This document shows, piece by piece, positions 1 to 9,377 of a DNA stretch of 43,656 nt. The notes under the pieces were generated by a model. That model was not told where the DNA came from, searched no databases, and saw nothing but the letters and a program-made list of their open reading frames with translations. Origin of the DNA: Stentor roeselii (lineage: Eukaryota > Ciliophora > Heterotrichea > Heterotrichida > Stentoridae); NCBI GenBank assembly GCA_006503475.1, contig RSEH01000336.1, forward strand, positions 1-43,656, read 5' to 3'. The position numbers and the translations under genes are program-made. How positions within the stretch are numbered: the first letter of the stretch is position 1; each line of letters opens with the position of its first letter.

Positions 1-1884
1 TTATTTCTGCTTGGATTTTAGGTGTTAAAGTGAAAGATAGTTGTAGAGATATATTTTCTAATATTTTCTCAACCATTTAGTCATTGTAATTTATATTTTA
101 TTAGTATTTTATTAGATCACTGCAGAGTTTGAATCTATAAGTATTAAAATGCTATAAAGAGTAAACAAAATATTTACTGATGTAAATCTCTTCTAATTTA
201 TCTTAAATTATCAATATTATCATAGTTTTTAGATCAAATACTTGGTTCAAGAATTTAAAGAATTAAAATCATAACAGATCTGAATAAATATAACGAAATT
301 AATATATTCATTATATCCCCACCTTTAGACTTTTCATGCTATATAAAACTATTCTTTATCTTTGAAGGTGCTAAGTTCAGACCATATTTCATTAGCGGGT
401 CTATATGAAAGTTATAGATTTATTTAAAATATCGGAATCATGATGATCTTCCAAACCAACCCTTAAATGACCTGATAATTCTTATGAAATTAGAAGGTCT
501 TAATAAATTATATTTAATAAAATTTATCGATGGTATTATAGTCACTTTAACAGTCTTGAGTTGAGTTTGAAGTATTTAACTTTGTAAGACCAGCTTTAAA
601 AAATTCTTAAGCTGAATTACTTATTTATACCTTGATGAATAATATTTAGAATGTCTTAAACCTTGTTTGGCATAATTTTATAGAATCTAAACAATTCTCA
701 TCATATATTTAAAATTGATTTCTTGAAGTTATCAACAAATTGAAAAAAAAAATCCACTTTTCTCGTATTTTTATGATTAAAATCTAGATTTTATGGGAAG
801 CAAGTTCAGAATTAATTACCCGACATTCTCTATCAAACATAGCCTAATAATTATAAAAAAGAGTTGTTAGTACAAAGGTATCAATACCAAAATTTCTAGA
901 AAAGAAAATATGCATGTTGATAAAGGAATTGTCTCCACTACGAGTTAAAAATTATTAATCCTAAATCTTGAATTTTAATTAAAAAGATATCACTTTTACT
1001 ACTTCACCTAGCATTCTAGTTATGACATATATCGTTCCATCTTATAACCCTTTTGCTCTCTGATAATTATAAATCCAGTTGAAGGAATACTCAACTAAGA
1101 TTGATTGATCTTTTGAATAATATTAATTTTCTTCACCTATAAATAAATCCTTTAAATTTAAAGAGGAGGCTTTGGCTACCCAATGTTCATAGGAATCAGT
1201 TCTTATTTATATTCATCTTCAAAATTTGAGAATGAATTTTCATTTAAATCATTTCTAATTTTAAATCACTAAATTCAATAGTGAGGCTGAATTATGTACT
1301 GGGTCATAGGATTTCAAGTAAGATTAATTCGCTTACTGTCACAATCGAATACATATTTATTATGGTTCAAATACATTTTTCAAGATTTGTCCAGTCAAAA
1401 AATTCCTAAAAATAACTCTTCAAATCTAGAAATAATTATGATACCTATAAATTTTTAGAAGAAGAAGTCAAAAATATTACAATTTATTATTATAATATAT
1501 TAATTCTATTGATTTATTCGGCATAATTTTGTTCTGGTCATAATAGTTACCATTTTTACTGCACTTTAAACTAGTTAATTCAATTAACTCTATTGGAAAT
1601 AGAAAACCGTGAGATTATACAATAAGATATAGTTTTCACCTTTATAGATAATCATTAACTAAAAAATAATTCCAATATTTTTCAATCTCCTAAAACTAAT
1701 AATTCTCTTAATTACAAAATAACCCACTTTCTAAATAAATCAAATGAAAAAATCCACATGAATCATCTAAATCCATAAAAAACTTTAAATAACTACTGAA
1801 TTAAAAATTCAAACAATTTCACATATACCCATTTCTTCAACCAAAAAAGTTAACCTAAGCCTCTAGTTTAAAATTTTTTAATAA
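1..1884. other. Long AT-rich stretch without a recognisable gene
   Basis: No open frame of useful length appears on either strand. Reading one frame through about 1500 bases gave stops at roughly the density expected for sequence this AT-rich, so I see no decayed gene. A perfect 16-bp palindrome lies at 778-793. The last 280 bases (about 1600-1884) are C-rich and G-poor, the same skew seen downstream of other minus-strand genes here, and they probably include the 3' flank of the polymerase gene. I saw no tRNA B-box-like motif and no telomere repeat. Confidence 0.6.
778..793. repeat. Perfect 16-bp palindrome
   Basis: The bases taaaatctagatttta are their own reverse complement. The palindrome is AT-rich and lies in the non-coding left flank. 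It could be chance in sequence of this composition. Confidence 0.5.
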
Positions 1885-3351
1885 TTAAGGCTTCAAAAAT
1901 CCAGTGCATTGAAAAGTATGATGATTCATTTCATTCCCAGTCAAAGTAAGCCAATCTCCACATTTTTCACATCGAAACCTGACCATTTTAACAGACTTTG
2001 CCTTGGCCTTATTATCAAAAGTAAGAGTAGGTCTAACACTCTGATTAAGAAACAAGTTCTCAAATTCTGAAGCTTCATATTTTTTCTGTTTAGGTGGAGG
2101 TTTGATAGCTTTTTTTCCAACATTTGGTTTCAAGTTCCAGATCTTGACCTGAATAGAGCGAATTGGTTCAATAGGATAAAACAACCTAAGCAAAGTGGAG
2201 GCCATTTCATGAAGTTCATCACCACTGCAAAAGTAAGATTTCGTAACTTCCCTTCTACATCGATTCTCATACTGAAAGTTCTTCAAATTAACCTCAATTC
2301 CCTTACCCTTAAGTCTTTTCCTCTTCATCTCCAAGTCAATCAAATCCGCGATTTCCCGAAGTTTTTCCTCTAAAAAGCTTTCATTATCAATAGGTTCAAA
2401 ACTCTTACAAACCGAAATCGATTTTTTCTCTTTCTTACTCTCAATATGCGAAGTTTCACCTAATCCAAGAGCAGTTTTCAAGCAATTTTTAAAGAACAAG
2501 TCATCAAGTCCAAAAAAAAGTTCAAGTTTTTTCTTAATAATATCTCCACAGGTATAAATTCCCAGCATTTTCAAAAGTTTTGCCTCATTTCGAGTGATTC
2601 CAGATGCAGATCCAACTTCAACAGTTTTCATGAAATTTCTGATATTTTCAGGTTTAAGGTAAAACTGTCCATTGGGTTTATTGACTTTACTGCAAACTTT
2701 GCTAAGCATTTTATTGCAAGCGATTCCAGCTGACGAAGTCAGCTGAGTTGAAACAAAAATCCGATGACGGATTTCTTGCGCAAGGGCTTCTCGACCTGCG
2801 TCGTAGTCCATGGACTTCCTTTTAAGAACATTCGTGACACATAGGCCTGCCTCGTCTATTCCGAGTTCTTCAAAGTCAGGATCGTATTGTTTGAAAATTG
2901 ACTTGATTTTAAAACTTTCAGTTTTATATTTTTCCATGTTTTGAGGAAGAAGAATCAGGTCCTCACAAAGTTTTAAAGCTTTGAACTCAGGCATTGAACT
3001 TTTAATTCCGTATCTTCGGGCCACGTAGTTCGCTGTGCTTATTATGCTGCCGTTTGTCACTGCCACTGGCTTGTCGGCTAGAGATGGGTCGTCGCGGATT
3101 TCGATTGAAGCGTAAAACATGTCCATGTCGATGTAAATCCAGGTTTCTGAGGTTTTTGCGTTGTTTTCTAAGACTTTTATCATCTTTTCTACGTTTTCTT
3201 CTGCCATTTGGATGTGCTTTTGAGGGTTCTCGAACTCGGATGCTACCTTTTGCTTGATTTGAAGAACTTTTTTGTTTAGTTGCTCGGATTGCTTGTGTTC
3301 TTTGATTAGGTAACCTGAGATGCGTTTTTTGGGATCTTTTGGATCTTCCAT
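1885..3351 (-). CDS. Y-family translesion DNA polymerase, kappa (DinB) type
   Basis: This 488-aa protein should copy damaged DNA in the nucleus. The palm begins near residue 73 with YIDMDMFYASIE: D75 is the first metal ligand and Y80 matches the steric-gate tyrosine of human pol kappa. PQNMEKYK (about 136-143) and YDPDF (156-160) match the kappa subfamily. GIDEAGL holds the catalytic D166 and E167. The little-finger entry SAGIACNKMLSKVCSKVNKPNGQ is at about 207-229. A C-terminal zinc module (C461, C464, H477 or H478, C482) resembles a UBZ-type ubiquitin-binding finger. The usual DEAY is DEAG here. The N-terminal 70 residues are charged and helical, as in pol kappa. The ATG at 3351 is the first in frame, and the gene ends in TAA. 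It is divergent from the next gene across about 1 kb. No intron is needed. Confidence 0.93.
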   Translation of the reverse strand: MEDPKDPKKRISGYLIKEHKQSEQLNKKVLQIKQKVASEFENPQKHIQMAEENVEKMIKVLENNAKTSETWIYIDMDMFYASIEIRDDPSLADKPVAVTNGSIISTANYVARRYGIKSSMPEFKALKLCEDLILLPQNMEKYKTESFKIKSIFKQYDPDFEELGIDEAGLCVTNVLKRKSMDYDAGREALAQEIRHRIFVSTQLTSSAGIACNKMLSKVCSKVNKPNGQFYLKPENIRNFMKTVEVGSASGITRNEAKLLKMLGIYTCGDIIKKKLELFFGLDDLFFKNCLKTALGLGETSHIESKKEKKSISVCKSFEPIDNESFLEEKLREIADLIDLEMKRKRLKGKGIEVNLKNFQYENRCRREVTKSYFCSGDELHEMASTLLRLFYPIEPIRSIQVKIWNLKPNVGKKAIKPPPKQKKYEASEFENLFLNQSVRPTLTFDNKAKAKSVKMVRFRCEKCGDWLTLTGNEMNHHTFQCTGFLKP

Positions 3352-4350
3352 TCGAATATAATGGGGGTAAAGATAATTAAATAATATGGTGGGGTTTATT
3401 TGGGGTAAATTTTAGGATTTTTGAAGGGTTTTAGAGGGTTTTTAGAGGGTTTTGGAGATTTGGATGGGGTTTGATTAAGTTTTAGGGATGGGTGTTTTAG
3501 GTGGTTTATTGATATGAAGGTAGAGTTAATTACTTAGTATTAGATTTGAATATTTAAGATATTCATAAAAGTTAAACTTGCTTATGAGATCTGGTTTATA
3601 AAGGTGTTTTTATTTGGAGAGAAGTTACTTCATTTAGAATAATATCATCAGGTTATTTAGATAGTATTATAGCTGCAAACATCTTTTTTTAGATATATGA
3701 ATAATTTCTTACATTTGATTATATTGTAAATACTCAAAATGAAATCATATAAAGATAGCAACTTTACTATTTTTTTATTAAAGTTTATAAATACTGGAAA
3801 ATAGTTATCGGTTTAGTTGTTTGTTTCAATATGAACAACGACAGAATGTGATTCAATAATTTTTTTCTACAAGATTTATCCTGAGTTTGAAGTTTTTCTT
3901 AATACGAGATCCTTCATGGTTTCTGTAAATAGATATAATCAAGAAATCCTTATTACTATATGAAACGAAGAACATTTGATCAATATAATCGAAAATAATG
4001 AAATTTGATTTAAATGTCTTTTAAACTTATTCTTGATGTATCAAAAAAACTATAAAAAAAATAACAAAGCATATCTTAATTTAAATCAGTTTTGTCAATA
4101 TTCAAGATCATTTTATAATTATTTGATGATTCATTTATCAGATGCATTATACTCCTAACCACATGACCTTAATCTTCAAAAAAAAACTTCCATATTCAAA
4201 TCTTTCCATCTAAATATCTCATTTTTCATCAAAATAAAACCTAAATTTTCCAATCCTCATGAAAATTCCTAAAATTCCAAAAAATTCAAAAAATTTTCTA
4301 GAAAATCGATCTAAATTCAAAAAACATCTATCCATCTTCTGCCTTAATAA
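3352..4350. promoter_or_regulatory. Divergent intergenic region, about 1 kb
   Basis: This separates the pol kappa (-) and ABHD17-like (+) start codons and is unusually long for this window. I find no gene or RNA. Bases 3352-3500 are G-rich and nearly C-free on the + strand. Bases 4140-4350 are C-rich and nearly G-free. So each gene has a C-rich upstream flank on its own coding strand. The centre (3500-4140) is plain AT-rich DNA. Confidence 0.45.
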
Positions 4351-5208
4351 ATGGAGTTAAACAGTATAATATTTCCAGCGCCTCCTGCGAGTTATACAAT
4401 CGAAGAGTTAGGTGAAGAACTGATCTGGGTGCCAAACAGTTCGAATTCCTATTCGATTCCATGTCTTTTACTGAAATCTGAGGAAGGTTCTAACAAAATC
4501 ATGATTTTTTTCCATGCAAATGCAGAAGACTTGAAACTTTCATACGAGTTAATTGATTTGTTCAGGACTGTCTTACATGTTCATGTGATCGCGATGGAAT
4601 ACCCTGGCTTTGGACTTTACAAATCAAAAGCCTCGGCTAAAACATTGTTGAAAGATGCAGAAGATATTTATGATTATGTCAATTCTACTCTAGGGTTCAC
4701 AGGGAAAGACATTTTTGTGTTTGGTAGGTCCATCGGGACTGGAGCTGCTACTCATTTAGCAAGATATAGGAAAGTTGGATGTCTGTTAATGATGTCTGCT
4801 TATACATCAATCAAATCTGTCGTCCGCGATATCGCGAAAGGACTTGCTTTTCTAGTCAAGGACAGGTTTGATAATTTAGAAAATATTAAGCATGTAACCT
4901 GTCCTACTTTCATTGTTCATGGAAGGGTTGATAAGTTCATTAAGTATCAACATTCACAACTACTACAGGAAAGTTGTGGAGGTCCTTGTTCACTTTACAT
5001 CCCTCCTGAAATGGATCACGATCGATTCGATTACTGCGACGATCTAATCCTTCCAATCTCAGCATTTTTAATCCAGAGTCGAATAAAAATCCAAAACGGT
5101 AAAAACCTAGACTTCTCAGTGCCATGCGAGCACCGTAGTCCAAAGCCAAACCAAAAACTCCGTAAAAAAGGTGGAAGTTTTTTCAAGTTAATAAGAAGAT
5201 TCTCCTAG
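4351..5208 (+). CDS. Alpha/beta hydrolase, ABHD17 (FAM108)-like
   Basis: This 285-aa serine hydrolase belongs to the family of ABHD17 protein depalmitoylases. The oxyanion region is FFHANAED (53-60), the nucleophile is S127 in GRSIG, the acid is D194 in GRVD, and the histidine is H223 in DHD, so the triad is complete. EYPGFGLY (83-90) is typical of the subfamily. The Cys-rich N-terminus that anchors animal ABHD17 in membranes is absent. Instead the C-terminus carries a basic tail (about 260-285, RKKGG and RRFS) that could bind acidic lipids. Depalmitoylation is inferred from family only. The start ATG follows taata and is the first in frame. The gene ends in TAG, 15 nt before the stop of the convergent neighbour. 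Confidence 0.88.
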   Translation: MELNSIIFPAPPASYTIEELGEELIWVPNSSNSYSIPCLLLKSEEGSNKIMIFFHANAEDLKLSYELIDLFRTVLHVHVIAMEYPGFGLYKSKASAKTLLKDAEDIYDYVNSTLGFTGKDIFVFGRSIGTGAATHLARYRKVGCLLMMSAYTSIKSVVRDIAKGLAFLVKDRFDNLENIKHVTCPTFIVHGRVDKFIKYQHSQLLQESCGGPCSLYIPPEMDHDRFDYCDDLILPISAFLIQSRIKIQNGKNLDFSVPCEHRSPKPNQKLRKKGGSFFKLIRRFS

Positions 5209-5223
5209 TATTAGTTACTATAT

Positions 5224-7584
5224 TTAATTTGCATGCTTTTGCAAAAACTCTATTTCCGCTTTAAGCAGATGCCATAAATATAAAAACTTTTCCTTCCTTT
5301 TCCCTCGAATAGAAAAGTTCAAATCAGAGACCTTCATCACGAGTTCCTCATGTGAGAACCCGTCTTCAACTTCAAAATATTTCTGCAAAAAGTCTTCTTT
5401 TTCACTAACCTGTTGACAGACAACCTTCCAATCCTTTTCCATATTTTCAAAGAATTTCGTAACACTATCACTCGAAATAGCTCCAGCAATTAAACAAGAT
5501 TCTTGAAAGTCTTCAACATTAATTTCATCATTCGAGTCAAAGTTCATATCTTTAATAACATGAAACTTGCGAGGAGCCAAATGTCTGACCAAGACGACGA
5601 CTTCTCCTCGAGTCAAGTAGTTAAAGTCAGTGATTGCTTCAACTGCCACTTTGCACCCAGCGACTATCGACTCTTCGAATTCTTCAAAGCTTTTCATGCA
5701 GATTTCTACGAAGTTATCAAGTCGAATGACTCCATCTTTATTCACATGGTTCATGTCGATTTCACTGAGTTTTTTTATTGAAGAGACTAAATTAGAAAGC
5801 TTGTCAAGTGGGTAGATCCGGGAAAATAAAGACTTTGCTACTTCAAGTGCTCTGGAAATCGGGTAAAAGTCAATGTCGAGTGGTTCACCTGTGTCGAAAA
5901 TGACTCCTGTTTTAGAGGATATCATGTTTTCGTAAAGTCTTACACAGAATCCAGTCCCTGCCACTGAAAAATTAGAGAAACCGGAATAACTCCCGCAACC
6001 TAAAGCACAGGCGAATAGCTTTATTCGTAGAGAGTCGGACATGTTAAGAATTGAACCAACTGCAAGTTCTTTGAACTTGCGCTCTGCGATTATTTTCACG
6101 TTGTAACGATTTACTAAGTCTTGAAGCACCAGGTCTGCCATGTTGAAGTCTTTTGAGAATTTTTTTCCCATTGCGAAGTAAATTGAGTGGTTCACGTGTT
6201 TTATTATTTTTTTTTTAGTGTTTTTTGCGTATTTTTGAAGCTTTGAATGAGTTTTTATCAGAAGGTGCTTTAATAGATGCTCGGATGATTGGGACTCTAA
6301 TTCGGTTGTACTGCTTTTTGACTTTTTTACTAGTCTAGGCACTGAAGGCTCGAGTTGGCATGAATTTATTTCTAGGGGAAGAGAGAGACGACTTGTGAAC
6401 TGCTGGCTTTTGGAAGGGGTTGAAGAGGTTCGGATTATTAGGTTTTGGGCTAGTCGGAAACCTGATAGCCAGTCTGGCACGCTTTTGATTTGATCGTAGA
6501 CTGTTTCGATTAGGTTCACCATGTCGATATCAGGGTCAATTTCAAGTCTCTCTACAATTTTCTGAAATTCAACTAAAAACCTTTCCTTCTCCAAATTAAC
6601 CGGACTTTTATCTTCATTCTCTGCAATTTCCTCATCACAACTGATTTTATGCAAATTAAACTGTATCCTAGGTGGAAACTCCTTAATACTACTAGTCCTG
6701 CTCAACGACCTGGCTAAACTAACCTTATCAGATTCATGATTAATTTCATTTTCAGTCTGTGCAGAAGTATCCTGCAGTTCTTTAAACTTACTTTCCAAAA
6801 TCTGATTAAGTTCATTTCGATACTCAATCACCTGCTTCCTCAAAGCCGCGAGTTCCTTAATCAAATTTTCTTTATCATCCTCTATCTTAAAGCACTTGTC
6901 CTCAACTTTCAAATAAAGACTTTTATATTTTTTTACTTTTGACTTAAGCTGAGCCTTGACATCTTCAAGTCTTTTGCAATGCACTTCTCTTTCTTTTTTC
7001 AACAGAAAGACCAGGTGTTCCGGGTACTTATTCCAAAGGTACTTCAAAGTCTCGAAAATTGATTCAATCATTTCACCTCGTAATTTGCTTTGAACTGAGA
7101 CTTGTTTGACTAGTTCTCGAAGAGCGACTTGAAAGATTTCTTCGGCTTTTTGAGTAAGTTCGGTTTTTGGAACTAGGCCTTTGTTTAGAACGGTTTCTAA
7201 CTCGGGAAGGTGAATTTCTTTCATTTTTAAAAGCCATGCACTTAATTGCTCGATCTTCATTCGGCCGGTTGGAACGGGCTTCACTTCTGAGAAGGTTTTG
7301 GATAAAAAGTCGATTGAACGGTCAGATGGCTTTGGAGATACTTTTAGGTTGTTGGAGTCGAGGATGTGGGAAACGTCGTAAAGGACTTCTCGGGTTTGGT
7401 AGGAACTTAGACGTTTTTGACGGTCTGATTCTAGGATTGTTGGACGGTTCAATAGGAACTCGGGATGTATTGGAGGAAGGTCTTGGGAGAGTTTAACTCT
7501 TTGCCTTGGAAAATTTATGATATTACTATCACGTGCAGAAATACTTTGGAAGTCACTGTGTGATTTGTTACTTTTCAACCTCAT
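5224..7584 (-). CDS. Coiled-coil protein with an EF-hand-like loop, probable ciliary
   Basis: I do not recognise this 786-aa protein as a named family. Residues 1-110 are polar. About 110-190 hold a helical segment (ELVKQVSVQSKLRGEMIE) that recalls the axonemal dynein p28/DNALI1 pattern of a Glu-rich helix followed by Arg-Gly. A strong coiled coil follows at about 195-285, then a polar linker and a C-terminal helical half. Near 681-693 the loop NFDSNDEINVEDF fits an EF-hand with ligands at alternate positions. These features suggest a structural, possibly calcium-responsive, axonemal or basal-body protein, but this is inference. Its divergent neighbour is CFAP100-like, which fits. Start ATG at 7584 sits in ATAAATG. 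Stop is TAA. Confidence 0.75.
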   Translation of the reverse strand: MRLKSNKSHSDFQSISARDSNIINFPRQRVKLSQDLPPIHPEFLLNRPTILESDRQKRLSSYQTREVLYDVSHILDSNNLKVSPKPSDRSIDFLSKTFSEVKPVPTGRMKIEQLSAWLLKMKEIHLPELETVLNKGLVPKTELTQKAEEIFQVALRELVKQVSVQSKLRGEMIESIFETLKYLWNKYPEHLVFLLKKEREVHCKRLEDVKAQLKSKVKKYKSLYLKVEDKCFKIEDDKENLIKELAALRKQVIEYRNELNQILESKFKELQDTSAQTENEINHESDKVSLARSLSRTSSIKEFPPRIQFNLHKISCDEEIAENEDKSPVNLEKERFLVEFQKIVERLEIDPDIDMVNLIETVYDQIKSVPDWLSGFRLAQNLIIRTSSTPSKSQQFTSRLSLPLEINSCQLEPSVPRLVKKSKSSTTELESQSSEHLLKHLLIKTHSKLQKYAKNTKKKIIKHVNHSIYFAMGKKFSKDFNMADLVLQDLVNRYNVKIIAERKFKELAVGSILNMSDSLRIKLFACALGCGSYSGFSNFSVAGTGFCVRLYENMISSKTGVIFDTGEPLDIDFYPISRALEVAKSLFSRIYPLDKLSNLVSSIKKLSEIDMNHVNKDGVIRLDNFVEICMKSFEEFEESIVAGCKVAVEAITDFNYLTRGEVVVLVRHLAPRKFHVIKDMNFDSNDEINVEDFQESCLIAGAISSDSVTKFFENMEKDWKVVCQQVSEKEDFLQKYFEVEDGFSHEELVMKVSDLNFSIRGKRKEKFLYLWHLLKAEIEFLQKHAN

Positions 7585-7892
7585 TTATTTATGTTCATTT
7601 GCTGAGCCCATTACTATTTTTAAAAAGATCGATATCATTGAATATTCAGGTCTTTTATTTAACCATGATTTTTTTGAATTATTTCCAAGTTGAAATTAAA
7701 TAATGAGAGATAATTCATCAATATTATAATCGTATAAATTTTATGAAGTTTTCACCAGACAGAATTTAATGTAATAATATCGAGCTAGCCTTCTACCTCC
7801 TCCAATCCTCTAATATAAACCTCCTCCGATCCCCCTAAAATCCATCTCTTCAAAAAATCCTTCATTTTCAATTCATCAAAACTATTTAAATC
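7585..7892. promoter_or_regulatory. Shared divergent promoter region of two probable ciliary genes
   Basis: This 308-bp region lies between start codons facing away from each other. The part next to the + gene (7790-7892) is C-rich and nearly G-free. It holds a near-perfect direct repeat: acctcctccaatcc at 7795-7808 and acctcctccgatcc at 7819-7832, 24 nt apart. No TATA consensus stands out against the AT background. Confidence 0.5.
7795..7832 (+). repeat. 14-nt direct repeat upstream of CFAP100-like gene
   Basis: Two copies of acctcctcc(a/g)atcc start at 7795 and 7819, about 60-100 nt before the ATG at 7893. They could be a protein-binding element. The core ctccaatc also occurs in the tandem repeat upstream of the TTLL gene (29315-29358). 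Confidence 0.5.
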
Positions 7893-9377
7893 ATGGAAGG
7901 TCTTCCCCGAAACAAAAGCAGCGAATGTTACGAACTAGCCTTAATCGCTTCAGAAGTGAAACCAAAAACCTCAGAAAAGAACTTCGCATTAGCGAATCCA
8001 TTTTACCTGCCGACTCAAGACTCCGAGCTTTACAAGCACCGAGAAAAAAAACGCCTTGAAGACGAGCTTGAAAAACGTAAGCTTCAAGAATACAAACTTC
8101 ACGAAAAGTACAAATTTGACGAAAGACGCAGTATTTTTCCTGAAATTCGAGACAAAGGAGGCTATTTCTTAGATTTCGGGCCAGCAAGCAACTCACGTCC
8201 TTTAATCAACACGAAAAAAGAAACAATTCGCGAGTTAATCCAGCGAAAACGTGAAATTTTATTAACGAAAAAGTCCATCGAGAACAAAAAGGCGAAATAT
8301 TTGGAGTTAGAAGCTGATATCTTGAAAAGTGAAGAAAAAATCAAGGATGAGAGGAAAAGACTCACTGATAACGAATGTAAAATCAAGAAATTCGAGGAGA
8401 CTAGGAAAAAAAGCTATGATCAAACTGTGCAAAAGGCGAAAGAACTGCAAAAAACAAAGACTGACAAGTCAGATGAACTGAAAAGATGTCAGGATGAGTT
8501 GGACCAGTTAAAGACCAACATTGAAAAAAAAAATGAAGAGCTGAATAGACTCGTTGATTATAAAAATTTTGTGGAAGAACTTCTGCCGAATAATGGAATT
8601 TTAGACACTTTTGTCACTAGTTCCAGCTTCATGATTGATGACTATAGGGATAAGTTGATTGAAGCGATGAATTCTTTGGAAACTAAAAATTTGTTTCAGA
8701 TTCAGCAGAAACAAGAAGATGAATATGAACATGAAAGCTTGAGAAGGCAAAATGAACTCACTGTTGAGAAAAATGAAAAGAAGATCAAGGAAATGGGAAG
8801 TAATTTACAGGGTCTTGAAACTCAGCTGAAAAGTTTGCAGGAAAAGGCTTTGAAGATGAAAGGAAGTAAAGCTAATGAGGCTAATGAGAAAAAGGGAAGT
8901 GGTAAGAAGAGTGAAAACCCAAAACACTTCGAGACCCATCCCTCAGAAATAATCCCTCCAGTAGTCCGAACAGCTCTGGAGCATCTCTTCGCCGTAGTAG
9001 AAGAAGAAAAATCAAACATTCCAACAAAAGAGCTAGAAATTCTCGAAATCCTAGAAAAAATCGAAGAAAAGCTAAACATCGAAGAACGTATCCTAAAAGA
9101 AAAAATCGGAAACAGTCGAAAACTCGAAGATTTCGTAATCGAAAGAGAAAAATCCGCAGAAAAAGGCCGAAGGTCTTTAAAAATCGACGAAGAGCGAAAA
9201 AAAATCAACGACGAAGCCAACAAAAGAAAGCAAGAATCCGTGAAAGAAATAATAAAGCGTCAAGGAAGACACGAAATGCAAAGATCACGACTTCCAGAGA
9301 AAATCGAAGTAAAAAAGCCTCCAAAGGAGTCTCAGGAGGTGCTCGACTGGCGCGAGTTTTTAGGAGACGAGGATTAA
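7893..9377 (+). CDS. CFAP100/CCDC37-like coiled-coil protein (DUF4200 type)
   Basis: This 494-aa protein resembles CFAP100 (CCDC37, Chlamydomonas MIA1), which with CFAP73 forms the modifier-of-inner-arms complex between inner dynein f and the outer doublet. The N-terminal NPFYLPTQDSELYKHREKK (35-53) matches the NPF-x-L signature of CFAP100. A DUF4200-like coiled coil runs at about 112-232, with QRKREILLTKKSIENKK at its start and DYKNFVEELLP at its end. More coiled coil follows at about 260-330 and 365-470, split by a Lys/Gly-rich linker. A related family member (CFAP73, CCDC42) cannot be excluded, but the NPF start favours CFAP100. Its TAA stop shares the TTAA at 9374-9377 with the stop of the convergent gene. 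Confidence 0.72.
   Translation: MEGLPRNKSSECYELALIASEVKPKTSEKNFALANPFYLPTQDSELYKHREKKRLEDELEKRKLQEYKLHEKYKFDERRSIFPEIRDKGGYFLDFGPASNSRPLINTKKETIRELIQRKREILLTKKSIENKKAKYLELEADILKSEEKIKDERKRLTDNECKIKKFEETRKKSYDQTVQKAKELQKTKTDKSDELKRCQDELDQLKTNIEKKNEELNRLVDYKNFVEELLPNNGILDTFVTSSSFMIDDYRDKLIEAMNSLETKNLFQIQQKQEDEYEHESLRRQNELTVEKNEKKIKEMGSNLQGLETQLKSLQEKALKMKGSKANEANEKKGSGKKSENPKHFETHPSEIIPPVVRTALEHLFAVVEEEKSNIPTKELEILEILEKIEEKLNIEERILKEKIGNSRKLEDFVIEREKSAEKGRRSLKIDEERKKINDEANKRKQESVKEIIKRQGRHEMQRSRLPEKIEVKKPPKESQEVLDWREFLGDED

Noticed and set aside
1-1500. A decayed protein gene in the left flank
   Set aside because: One frame looked protein-like between stops, but stop density was about that expected for random sequence of this AT content, and all three stop types occur.
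7585-7892. tRNA or snRNA gene in the promoter spacers
   Set aside because: No B-box-like motif or paired cloverleaf arms found here or in the other spacers by eye.
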